A stretch of 64,000 nt of DNA, taken from NCBI RefSeq assembly GCF_051622035.1, contig NC_135360.1, forward strand, positions 10,840,001 through 10,904,000, read 5' to 3'. The stretch's first letter is position 1, and each line of letters begins with the position of its first letter. Made by a program: the position numbers and the translations under genes. Source of the DNA: Arctopsyche grandis (Eukaryota > Arthropoda > Insecta > Trichoptera > Hydropsychidae). Under the pieces are notes generated by a model that was given only the letters and a program-made list of their open reading frames with translations, ran no database searches and was not told the DNA's origin. Below are positions 25,748 to 36,913 of this stretch, in pieces.

Positions 25748-28700
25748 TACCGCCGAAGTGTATATACATACTATATTATCTTCAAGAAGTATAATATAAT
25801 TAATTTACTATTATAACCACTAATATATTTTGCTCATATTGACGATCAAAATTTGTCTATGTCTGTATTTAGCACACGTATGTATAACGAGGCATGTTTG
25901 CATTGTTCATTTAATACCAAAATAACTTTATTTTACTTCTACTCAATTAACTAGACGTACGTGAGGTCAAATTTAGACGACTTCTTTTGAAATTATTCGA
26001 GGAAAGTTTATAACTCGGGCAAACATTGAATGGGTGACGTCAAACGCAGCAATAACAAATGTTCATAACACGGCGGTTGAACATTTTCAATGTATCATTC
26101 GGGAAAGTCCCACGCTGCGTTCCAATTTTCAATTTGCATTAGGATTTTCCCCGCGAACATACGCGGTGGCGGAAAATTGGTATTGATTTCTGATGTTTTC
26201 CAGCAGCTGTCGTTGAAAATTTTAGATTTTTCATATTGCGGTCGAATTTTTCCATTGGCGTGTGAAAATTGGGTCGATCTAATTTATATAATTGGTTGAA
26301 CAAGATGGCTGTCGTTTAAACAGTGGCATGCTTTTGACAGATTTATCGCCGGTTCAGTACGCGATGCGACCAAACCAGAGGAGAGCAGATTCCAAAGTTT
26401 TGACGCAACTTTTTTATAAAGAAAACACGCATTAATATTGTTATGCTGTGAACGCGACAATGATTTGTGATGGCATTAAAAAGACTTGTTTCCACTTCTG
26501 ATACTACTGCTGACGTAAATCAAAGTTACCTAACAGGTAAACTTAATTAATTTTTACTATTCAGTCGAGTAAATTTGAATGAGAATTTTGTCGATTTTTT
26601 TTCAATTTATTTTAAAAGTGTTGTCTTGTCAAAAACTCAACATGTTTTTTTTTATATTTATTGAGCATTCATATGCGTCAAGGAAGCGAAGTTCAAAGAA
26701 AACTATCAAACACTTTTCTCCCGGGTTTATTTTTGTATAAATGACGTGCTAACATTCGCATTATGCACGATGAAGATTAATTGACCAGTTAAATTAAGAA
26801 TGGCATTCTTTTTAAAAGAATCACATCACAAATAATTATAGCTATCATTTGTAAAGAAGCCAATAAAGTTTGACAAAGTATTTGTTTATAAGAGGCTAAA
26901 CATTTTTTCGATCAATTAAAATGGGAATGTTTTTAATAGTCACAAAGAACAATTTCACTCATAACGATCAAATTGATAATGGAAAAAATTTGAAGCAGTG
27001 TTTATTGATTAAAAAAAATGAATTTGCCTTCTTAGTAATTGGCACTTTCATTGGCAGTTTCAGTGAATCAAATTCTTACCGTGACAATTTATATTAATTC
27101 TTCAAGCTTGACTATAGTATGTCTATAATAAACATGCACACTTGATGGTTAACGGCCCGTTGGCCCGATCACGAGCTGTCAAGCTTTGGGCTTCTGGAAG
27201 AATCAATTTTTTAAAACTGACATATACAACTCTCTAAGTGGGCCTTCCATATCTGTCAGTCTTTCAAAACGGCCTCGAACTCTTTTATCGAAAAACTCCC
27301 CTTACTATAAATTGTATTCCCTGTGTTTTATTTTTTTTTTAATTAAATTTACCATGGTGACATTACGTGTTGCGCCAAGGCGACATCTATGGCCAAATTT
27401 GTACATATTTACTATATTTAAATTTATAATTCAAATATAATAAATTTAACGAATAATAAATTTTAAATTAAATTCAAACATGGTGACAATTGAGGGCAGG
27501 TGGCCAATTTGGTAGGAACCGTTTCAACAATGAAATCAGATAAATTGGCAAACTCTGATAGGAAACGATCGACCTGGAGTCATATACATATGTACACAAG
27601 GTCTGGCCAGCAATACCGGGTCAGGGCTCGAACCCGTGACCCCTTATCTATTAGCATTATACGTTAACCACTGAGCTATGTATGTTGCTGGTTTTATAAC
27701 TATGTAACTACACATGAATTTACCTTTTTTTTTTAAATAAATTACATATGCATAGTAATTATTTATTATTAAACTAAAAGTAGGGATTGCAATATTTTCC
27801 TTACTGAAACGTAGTGAATAAATGTAAAATCATTAAAACTACGATAATATTTCAGAAATCAGAAAAGAGATTAATATTCTTAAATATCTATCTATAATAT
27901 CGAGGTCTTAAGTCGTTAAAATTTCTTTTAAACTATTTTTTTTTCGTATGTGTGAAAATGTCTTTATATGAATGTCTCTCATCAAGTACTAGTAAGTACA
28001 TACATATATAGTAATATATGTACATAGTAAGTGGGCAAGTGCTATAATCATCCCCCCCACATTTAGTATTAAAAGGGCCTGCCAACGGGCCACGAATACA
28101 GTCTTTCAGACTGTATTCGTGGGGAGCTGGTGGCCTCATGTTGAGGGTTTTATGGTATGGATTCATTGACCTTTAAACGGCTGTATTAATCTTCATCTAT
28201 CTATCTCTATTTGTACATATGTAGTAGTAAGTTTGCAAAATTTGTATGATCAGATATACAAGTGATATAATCACCCCCCCCCCCCCCACATTTGGTATTA
28301 AAAAGCCTGCCGGTACTTATCCTATCTTCCTCTCTCTCTCGCTCAGTTGATCTGGTGCAATCTAGCTAGACAACCGTCTCATTCTCCGATGAATGGGTAT
28401 TTCAGACTATATTCGTTGGAGGAGGGGGAGAGGTGGCCTCATGTTGAGGGTTTTATTGGTTGACTTCATTAACCTTTAAAGCGGATGTAATAATCTATGT
28501 CTCTCTGTACCGTCTGTACCTGTAAAGTTTGGACCATTGTAGCATTACAGGAATTTCTAATGCTAAAATGCTATAGGAATTCCTAATGTTAAAATGGTCA
28601 AAAATATAACAGAAAAGAAAAGAAACAAAATAACCATCAATAACTCATCGTTAACCAGCTACTATAATAGAACCGGCAACCCCTCATACACCACTACTTA

Positions 28701-31700
28701 TAAAAAAAAGGAAATAATTGAAATGTGTAGAGACAAAGTACCGAAAAATAGAATTGTATTATAACATCTACAATGTTACATATTCAACTTTAATATCATC
28801 ATATAATAAGTGTGAACTATAAATGAAAATTTCCTAATAGATTTTTCCCGCCACGAGATGCATTGTGGTCTGTGTTGCCAGCGTGCACCGCTTTATAATT
28901 AGCGGTAAGGGAAACGACTTGGTTATTTGGTGGACCGGACGGGGGGAAAAAACTGCCCGTCAATAAAATAAAAATACGTGGCCCGGCTCCAAGTTTAGAG
29001 ATGCCTACTGCCAAAATTTCATAATGCGTGCATTTCTTTTTTTTTATGATCGGCCTCGAGCCGAAGCTCCAACAATGTTACATATTTAACGTGACGCCAT
29101 CTTGCGTGTAATATCTACTGATTGACGTGAAGCCATTTTATAGCTACGATGCAATCGCGTCTTTCAAGACTGCAACATAACGAAAATAATGAACAGTATA
29201 TGTATAAATGCAAATGTCAACGGCAGTTGAATCGTGGAATCATTAGTTGTAATCAAAACGGTGCAAGTATTGCAATATTACATTCACTCACGGTGAAGAG
29301 TGTCATTCAACACTGGTCATACTTGGCCGTTGTACAGAATTAGTATTATTAGGAAATGGATTAAAAGATTAGCAACCCAGATTCTCCGACTGTGACACAT
29401 TTACGACACATGTGTGAAGAGCATTATAAGTTTTATTATAAAATTTATGTTATTTTAAGCTGCTTTGTAATAAGATAATTTCAGTGTAGCTTTTTTTGTT
29501 TCGGACCTGTTTATCAGAACGATCATCCCAAAGTGAAAGACCCTTCGCCGGATGGATTCCTAGAGGAAAATTATGAGACAACAAATGGAACAACAACGGT
29601 CAGTCACAACGACATCATAAAAATCATCAAAAGCATTCATTTTCTATAATAATATCATCGAAAGCTCATATTTTAGGAGGACGACCATTTCGAACATTGT
29701 AAAAAATGCATAGAAGAACATTTTCTACGTCCCATCAATCACTCATCAGAGTGTGTAATATCATAAAAAAGCTGTGTAAATGTTTGTACAACATTAAATA
29801 TGTTATAATATGAAATTTTATTGTGGCATTTTGAATGTAGTGTTGTGTACGAAATTAATTTGTATATATTCAAAATAGAGGTCCACTATTTTAGAACACG
29901 CATAGTCGAAGCAAAACTCGTAAATTAAAGATTTTTCCCGTTGTATTGTGGCTTGAATTTGTTTTAGAAGAATGATGGAAGATCGCTTATTTAAAACTTT
30001 AATTGTGATACAAAAAAAAAAGTATGAAGAACATGAAAGGCATAAAGAAGTTCACGAAAGTCCCTGAAAAATGCCACAACATCCGACCTCAATGTACAAA
30101 AAAGATATTTAAGACCTGAAACAACATCTGCTTGAACTTACCTATGGAACAATACGTAAATTTATTTAATTGAATTTGTATAATAAACATTGATTATCTA
30201 TTTATTTTTATAATATTTCTACCACGTGGCATGCTTAAGTGGGCGATGGAGTAAGAAAATAATGTTTATTTTTCAAGTGAATGTTAGTTTGTGTCACTCA
30301 ACACTAAAAACGTTCAATTGCCATGCTTACGTATGTATGTATGTATAGGTAGATTGCGGCTGAAACTCAAGATACACAAACGAATCAAAAAATTTTCACT
30401 ACTAGATTTCCCCTTTAGATGTATCTATTTTCAAGTAGAAAGACATAGGAGTATTTACTAATATTTGTATACTTATTATATAATTGAATGTCAGCCAAAT
30501 CTATAATAACTCACCGTTTCAAATTTAACTACTGCTGTTTGTCGTAATTAATCCGCATGAGTAAACGTTCGTCAATAATCCCCATTTCCTAATACATGTA
30601 TGTACTTATATTTATATATGTTTAATAATAATTTATTAATCACCAAAAGCGAATTTGTCGATAATGGCAATAGGTCGCATACTCGAACAGTGAGTGATTG
30701 ACCGAATAATGCTCTCAAATTAAACATCTATTTATATTTTGAGAAGCGCTTACGGTCAATGGGCTTCTTGAAAAGTATGCCCGCGATCAAAATCGATTTT
30801 CTCTCAATATATTATTTTACATATGTATATTTTTCATCACAAACGGAATGCGTGTATCGACGTAATACACATTTCCAAATGTACATAAATATGTTTCACA
30901 TAAATCGATTCGAGTACTTGTTTATGACTACCGACATTATATATGTAGGTCGACCTTGCATTCGAATCATTAAATCGCAATTTCAGGGATGCAATGAGAC
31001 TTGATAATGAATATTTTCAATCGATTTTCAGGATGAGTTCAATGAAAACAGATCTCCGATAACGGTTGGTGATAAGGAGATAGATTTGAATAAGATTTTC
31101 ACACCAGCTCCAGACGCCGAAGAGTACATTATCAAGAAAAATAGTCAGTATAATTTTAAACATTTAATAATGATCATTGAATACAACCATCCCTTACATT
31201 ACGGAAGAAACCTTAAAAAATGGTAAGGACACACTTAAAAGTGCGGTACGGTATGCGTACATAGACTCGAGCGGTAAGAGGAGTATCTAAATTTCATTAT
31301 TAATTCATACGATTTATTATATTGACAAGTTTTTTGTTATTTCTTAAAATTTGGGAATCGCCGTTATCAATCACTGTCGAACACATGTCAATACAAGGAT
31401 AATATTATGTATCATTGAAAACACTCTTAAGAGTTGAGGCGTGTGAAGGGACGTTGTAGTACAGATTTGGCGTACCGGAGTTCGTCTAAAAAATCGTGAC
31501 GCGTACCTCTCTGTGTGTTTTCGCCTTAAGAATACCGTAAAGCGAGGGATGGTTATATTCAGTCTCCGGCTCATGGGTGCGCCGGCTCGAAATAAATGGT
31601 TCATTTTGTCAATTTCTATTGTTAACCTTTTTTTTTGCTTTCTAGAGAGCAAAAAAAAGGTTAACAATAGAAATTGACAATAGGAACCCGTTTCAGCGCA

Positions 31701-32527
31701 CTTCCGCGCCTATCTCTGGTTATATTGAGAGCAATAGTATATCTAATGTAAGGTCAATTTGAAATTCCTTCACTGCTCCAAGTAAAATTGGTGGCAGAAG
31801 TGGGATCAAAAAAAGGATTTAGCAGTCTTAAAAAAAAGTTAATAGAGTTGCACTCTCAAATTGCAGATAAAACGTTCGCATCGTCGGCCTTCTATGCAAC
31901 AGGACTACATCCGACCGTCAAGGACCAGATAGAGCTGGCCAAGAAGATAAGCAGTTCGCTCAGCGAGCCCGCCAACCAGCTCAGCAAAGGACAGTCCATG
32001 TACGTCAGCCGCAAGAACAGATCAGTCAAATGGGTACATGAAGGCAAAGGTAACAAAAATACGAATACCATTAATTCAGAATTGGAATATCTATTGATTT
32101 GACCAATCTGTTCGAAGGTCGCAATACTTCCAACACGAGTATGACACCAACTCCTAGCAGTGCCCATGACACGCCTTATCGTCCTCCGAGTGCGATGAAG
32201 CAACAACAGCAACAGCCCAAATACAATACGTTGCCCAGGTCGTTCCCGAACCCGCCCAAGGTGGTTTCGACTAACACTCTTCCGAGGATGGAGCCGTTCC
32301 CGGAGCCAGCGACTACGCTGACTCCCCTTCCAGAGCTTTACATCCCTCCTCTGCAGACGAAGCTGAACGAAGTGTACTCGTCTCCGCAGAGCGCCAAGTT
32401 GAATAGCTGGAACGGCAAGAATTACAATACAGCGGCCAGAGGATGGGGTGATGTCAAAGCTTTCTACAGGCCGGTCACATTCGACGACAAGGGTAACTGC
32501 AATAACCTACCCTTCTCCGACTTTTAA
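24773..32527 (+). CDS. Putative synaptopodin-2/myozenin-like cytoskeletal protein (5 exons, 333 aa)
   Basis: Exons: 24773-24988, 29518-29598, 31032-31143, 31867-32049, 32118-32527; 1002 nt, in frame throughout. Starts MMTISESNYSS. The best-conserved-looking part is exon 4: FYATGLHPTVKDQIELAKKI, then SKGQSMYVSRKNRSVKWVHE. The latter fits KG-x3-[FY]-x2-R-x2-R-x2-K-[WFY], the pattern I know from synaptopodin-2/CHAP and myozenin/FATZ proteins, which bind alpha-actinin and actin at muscle Z-discs. The C-terminus is Pro-rich (PTPSSAHDTPYRPPS, QQQQQPKYNTLPRSFPNPPK) and ends NNLPFSDF. It may correspond to Drosophila CG1674, recalled rather than tested. The exon 3 donor is the weak GTCAGT. A poly(A) signal AATAAA is at about 33224. 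Introns hold a SINE, a TA microsatellite and possible alternative exons. Confidence 0.7.
25677..25746. repeat. (TA)n microsatellite, about 35 units
   Basis: Uninterrupted TA dinucleotides of about 70 bp inside intron 1 of the SYNPO2/myozenin-like gene, preceded by a (CA)n run at about 25610-25625. It can extrude a cruciform and is likely length-polymorphic. Confidence 0.95.
26415..26536 (+). promoter_or_regulatory. Possible alternative promoter and first coding exon
   Basis: TATAAA at 26415-26420 is followed about 50 bp later by ATG 26470. The frame reads MALKRLVSTSDTTADVNQSYL up to the donor ACAG|GTAAAC (exon end 26536, phase 1). Phase 1 is exactly what exon 4 of the SYNPO2/myozenin-like gene (31867) needs. 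Such a join would read YLT-DKTFASSAF and give a short isoform keeping the conserved motif. This is inference from phase, TATA spacing and position. Confidence 0.4.
27480..27700 (-). mobile_element. tRNA-derived SINE, copy 1
   Basis: On the minus strand, box A (TAGCTCAGTGG, near 27680) and box B (GGTTCGAGCCC, near 27633) of a tRNA-like head are well preserved. The family body follows (TTTCCTATCAGAGTTTGCC, TTGTTGAAACGGTTCC, CCAAATTGG). The same body occurs at 52240-52620, 59140-59800 and 61785-62112. The arms do not fold into a full tRNA, so this is a SINE, not a tRNA gene. Confidence 0.85.
28029..28500 (+). repeat. Duplicated repeat unit with palindrome and poly-C
   Basis: Two diverged tandem copies (about 28029-28190 and 28255-28500). 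They share a poly-C start followed by ACATTT.GTATTAAAA..GCCTGCC, then GTGGCCTCATGTTGAGGGTTTT and ATTAACCTTTAAA.CGG. The first copy carries a perfect 14-bp palindrome with a 3-nt loop (CACGAATACAGTCT, 28091-28121). In the second copy this is decayed and separated by a CT-rich insertion. Poly-C is 7 versus about 15. No ORF; class unknown. Confidence 0.75.
28501..29517. other. Intronic DNA of the SYNPO2/myozenin-like gene
   Basis: No exon recognised. Short open frames near 28817-29014 and 29149-29343 lack splice or codon support. Confidence 0.4.
29677..29766 (+). CDS. Possible alternative terminal exon of the SYNPO2/myozenin-like gene
   Basis: An acceptor (ATATTTTAG) 78 bp after exon 2 opens a phase-0 frame of 29 codons ending in TAA: EDDHFEHCKKCIEEHFLRP then INHSSECVIS. 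Joined after exon 2 (29598, phase 0) it would make a truncated protein without the conserved motif and with a CxxC tail. Being in phase and close to exon 2 supports it, but the skipped-exon form is clearly the main one. Confidence 0.35.
   Translation, partial: EDDHFEHCKKCIEEHFLRPINHSSECVIS
31606..31680. repeat. Near-perfect intronic hairpin (about 33-bp arms, 8-nt loop)
   Basis: The left arm 31606-31639 (TTGTCAATTTCTATTGTTAAC, poly-T, GCT) and right arm 31648-31680 pair almost completely (one extra T in the poly-T run), with the loop at about 31640-31647. It lies in the intron between exons 3 and 4. Flanks outside the arms are not inverted copies. Could be a recent foldback insertion or the joined ends of an element. 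Confidence 0.8.
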
Positions 32528-35500
32528 GTGCATTTTCTGTGCGGACGAAGACTTTTCTAAATGTCATCCACAACACACGCTCACACCCAACACCCCACAG
32601 TGTCGATATCACACTTTCAGTACACGTACCAAACACGTATGTATGAAAAGTGAGGCATTTGCATCGTTTTCGTACTTCATCTCAAAGGGTTGTGACTTTC
32701 GGTGGCGTAACTATCAACCGGAAAGTTCATCGATATCTCTTGTGCTTGAAATTTCATAAAAGTACTGAGATTATGAGCCACTGAAGCATATTACATTTAA
32801 TTATTCTATTGAATAATGCATATGTATGTTGTATTTTAGTTTGAATAAGATGGGCTCATAATTTTGTGTGGGTATAGTTACGCCACTGTGACTTTATATT
32901 ATTAAATATAATGAATATAAAGTGCTTTTATAACACATTTACAAAGTAAATTTGAAAGTTTGTTTAATACAAATACTTATACACTTGTATAATTGTATAT
33001 ACATATGTACACGTTTGTTCTAGTTGTTTATTATTTATTTTATTTTTTTAATGCACTAATTTATTCAATTTATCCAATCATTGTTTTGATTTCACTTTTA
33101 AAATTAAAATCTGTATATATTTTTGTTATTTCTTAAATATATATATTGAACGAAAATGATATATTGTATAATAAATTGTTATGAAATATGTACTTATTGA
33201 AACTGTGTATATTAAGTGTGTAAAATAAATTATTTATAAAAATTATTCAATTGTTTATTTTCATTGCGATAATTCAATGACAATTTTTTGATCATGACAA
33301 AGGGAAGTAATAAAACAATTTTTTTCTAAAATAATACTGCTTCTATATAATTCTGTGTATAACGTCATATAATATAAAATGACTTGTATATAATATAATA
33401 CTATGCATATATCTAAATATAATCATCTATATGACACTTATTACAAATATATAAATAGTCAAAACAAATGACACATGAATTACAAAATGAAAAATTATAC
33501 ATTTATATTCTTGGCACATAGTGATTGATTGACCCCGTCAACACTTAATGCATACTACTATATTTGTAAACCAGTTTATTCATTTAATTTTGTTTTTTTA
33601 GTTTCAAATGCCTTCCACCCCAATTACATACATATCTATGTGTATTTATACTTTATGTATTATACATATAAAGCTCGTTTGACACCAGGAAAAGCAACCC
33701 GTTATAACACCACTAATAAGTGTCGCAAAACTGTCGATTTTCGAATAAAGATGAGGAAAGATTCTGTATAAAAAACTTTATTTGAATGCATACTCAAATT
33801 ATTTAAAATAATAATATTGGACTGAAGCAGAACAGGAAATCAAAAATCCTAATACAACATATAAAAAAAATTATTTCACACGAATAATAACAGTATGAAA
33901 GAACTTACACAAATGAATGATTTCACGCTAAAATTCGATTTCTTAGTTCAACGAAAAAAAAACAAGATTTATTTTTCTTGAAAGTCTATAAAACATTTAT
34001 GACACTTTTTTCCATAATATGGCACAAAAATTTCCAAACGAAAACTATATGAAAAATCATACTCGGTGAAAACAAAAAGGGAAAGTTATAATGAAAAAAA
34101 TATATACAGAGGATTTACAGAATATGCTAAAGCAAAAACTGATTGCAACAACAACTAGGTACAACAAAAGAATTCTACAATTTATATAATAACGTGAATA
34201 GGTTAGGTAAAATGGAATGTCACTCTACATACACGAATATTTTTATTAATTAGTGGACATAGTGGAATCTCAAAAAAAGGTTCATTATTGAATGTGATTA
34301 GATTTTTAACAAGTAAACGTTTAAATTTTGTTAAAAAATACATTTAAATTGAGGGATATTTTAAATTTAAACATGACACAAAAGTTTTACTGGAAAATTA
34401 ATAAAATTCTTAAAATGATAAAAGGAAAGGTAATGGAAGGAAAAAAATATTTGGGAATGTTTTCTAATATCTATAGGTAATGCATAAAAAAATATGAAAA
34501 TTTGAAGTCTCTCATTAAATTTTGATGGCTCTTTTCAACACTAATAATTTTAAATACGTCATATTTTTAAAAAAGAAATCACTACTTTTTAGGAATGTGG
34601 AAAACACATTAGTAAAAGTTTGAAATGAATAGAATTTCTTGGATTCGAACTTCTATTTTAAATTGATATTCGTAATTAGTACTACTTTGGCACTTTGTAA
34701 TAATAATTTTTTAATATATCAAGTTAAAATGTATTTATGATTGAGGTCATACGCAATTCAAAATTAATCGGCCATCATCTTCAGCATACTTTGAATGCTG
34801 GTTAAAATCGTTTTGGAATATTCTACTACAAGAAATGATATACACATAAAAATTAGGTTTAAACTATGTTCATAACATAAAGACTCACATTTAAAACTAT
34901 TAATTTGTGAATTGCAAAAAACATATGATTAACCTACCCAAATATAATCTCAAATCAAATATACAATTCAGCGCAATTACAATATTGAATTTAGAATACA
35001 CCATCTTCGGTCGAAATTATAAATAATAATATATTGATTTCCTAAATAAATAATCACATAATCCCCCCATGTTTTTTTTTATAAAATAGGTTGATTACCT
35101 TTTTGGAAGAAAACTTTAAATAGAAGTTTTTAATAGCCTCTGTATACATAATTATGTTATTTTTAGAGAACAGTGTGAATATGTACAATGCGTTTCATGA
35201 CATGATAATATGTATAAATTTGATCATGCGACAATAAATATAAAAAGTTTACTCAATTTCGTAGGCACAATCCAGTTAAGGCTTTTCGTATAAAAAAACA
35301 CAATATTTTTTATCAATTAAGTTACTGATGGGGCACACGAAAATATCTATACCTAAATCTCAGTTTTACTTCTAATTTTATAGTAATATAATCTGACAAA
35401 TTTTCATTTAAAAATCACTCAGCTCTAAATATATTTATTATTTACAATTTAAACTGTCTTCTCATATAAATTCATTATTTCTTAAGAGTTATATTAAATA

Positions 35501-36913
35501 CAAATATTACGTAAAAAATTAGACATTTTTATAATTTCAAACATTGTAGTATTTTTTTTTTGAAAAACTCTTATTTTAAACAATAACCATAGTAATAATT
35601 TATTATATCCATATTTTATATTAATATTGAACAATTTTCAAAAAATTGTCCTTTCACTTTTTTGTACTTATTACAAATAACTCTACTTTAAATCATACTT
35701 CGACAGTTTAAAATAAGTTTACATTTCATTTTGGCGAAATTTAACAGTGAATATGTTCTTAATTAATATTATTTATTTAATTATTTTTTCATCACAAATG
35801 TATTTAAATTGCTTTCGTTTTCATTGCTAATAGAAATCTTTTCTTTTTTTTTTAGATCTTAATTCAAATTAGTTTTCATCAATTTATTACACTTAAAAAG
35901 AGATACAGTTTTATGGCACGTTATATATGAGCTGAATTTCGCATTCTTCAAAAAAATTAATATTGCTTAAACCATAACATTACTTTACGGACTTCGATCG
36001 CTGCAGCATTCAAAAGCATCACTTTATTTATTATCAATATTACATATCACTATTTAACATTTATTTTAAAGTGGTAAATGAGTAATCACAGACGGGATGG
36101 CTAAAGTAAATTTTATCTGTATGTTTTTTTTTTTATTACTTATTTATTTTAACATGTGAATTTATTTCATGTAATCAGTATATTGGATGTCATGGCACAC
36201 TGTTAAACCCCAAACGGTTATAATTTTACATTAAAGTGAAATAAAATGGCTTTTATTTTGATATAGCTAATATACTATGTACACACATTTCGTCGAATCG
36301 AGAAATTAATGAATATAATTAAAAGGTTATGTTTTGAAGGGTTCTATAAGATAAGTGAGGTAACATTACTCAACATGATAAATTTTAACCATTGGATATA
36401 ATTGAATTCCTTAAAATAATGCATATTTTTGTTTCTGAATATTAATTGGTCATGTCCATAAATAATAGTTTTTTTTATTCAATGCATTGATAGAATTAAT
36501 AATACTATATAATATTATACACAAATGACAAATTCAACAATTCTTCATCTACCCATACTGTTTAAATTAACGTGAAGTATAATACAACACAAAACTATAT
36601 TGTGTGTACACTCAAAAGGGCCAGTGTTTTGTTTAATTTATAATTATGTAGGCACTGGTATTTTAAATATACGCGTATAAAGCTTGAAAAATTGCTAATA
36701 GTTCAATATTGTTCATCGTCGATACCAAAAGATCTTTGAGACTTTATTCGACACATTTTTTTTATTATTTATCGTCCATAAATAGCGATCGTAGCACTTA
36801 ACTAACAAATATTCATTAAAATTTGTTGTACTTGTTCCGTTTTATTTTTTTTTATACACTCGGAAACATTAAATTGTTTCCTTTTGTTTGTCCGGTTTGA
36901 TTATCACAATGTA
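32528..36913. other. Convergent 3' region between the SYNPO2/myozenin-like gene and castor
   Basis: Very AT-rich. It holds the 3'UTRs of the two converging genes. AATAAA (+) is at about 33224; minus-strand AATAAA hexamers (seen as TTTATT) lie near 36841 and 36762 below the castor stop. No coding exon or tRNA found. Confidence 0.45.

Noticed and set aside
27601-27700. tRNA gene on the minus strand
   Set aside because: Boxes A and B are good, but the sequence lacks a foldable acceptor and anticodon arm and is followed by a repeated SINE body found at three other sites.
23589-28930. Shared 11-mer TAAGGGAAACG near 23606 and 28905 as common transposon ends
   Set aside because: Flanks do not align beyond a few bases, so chance is likely.
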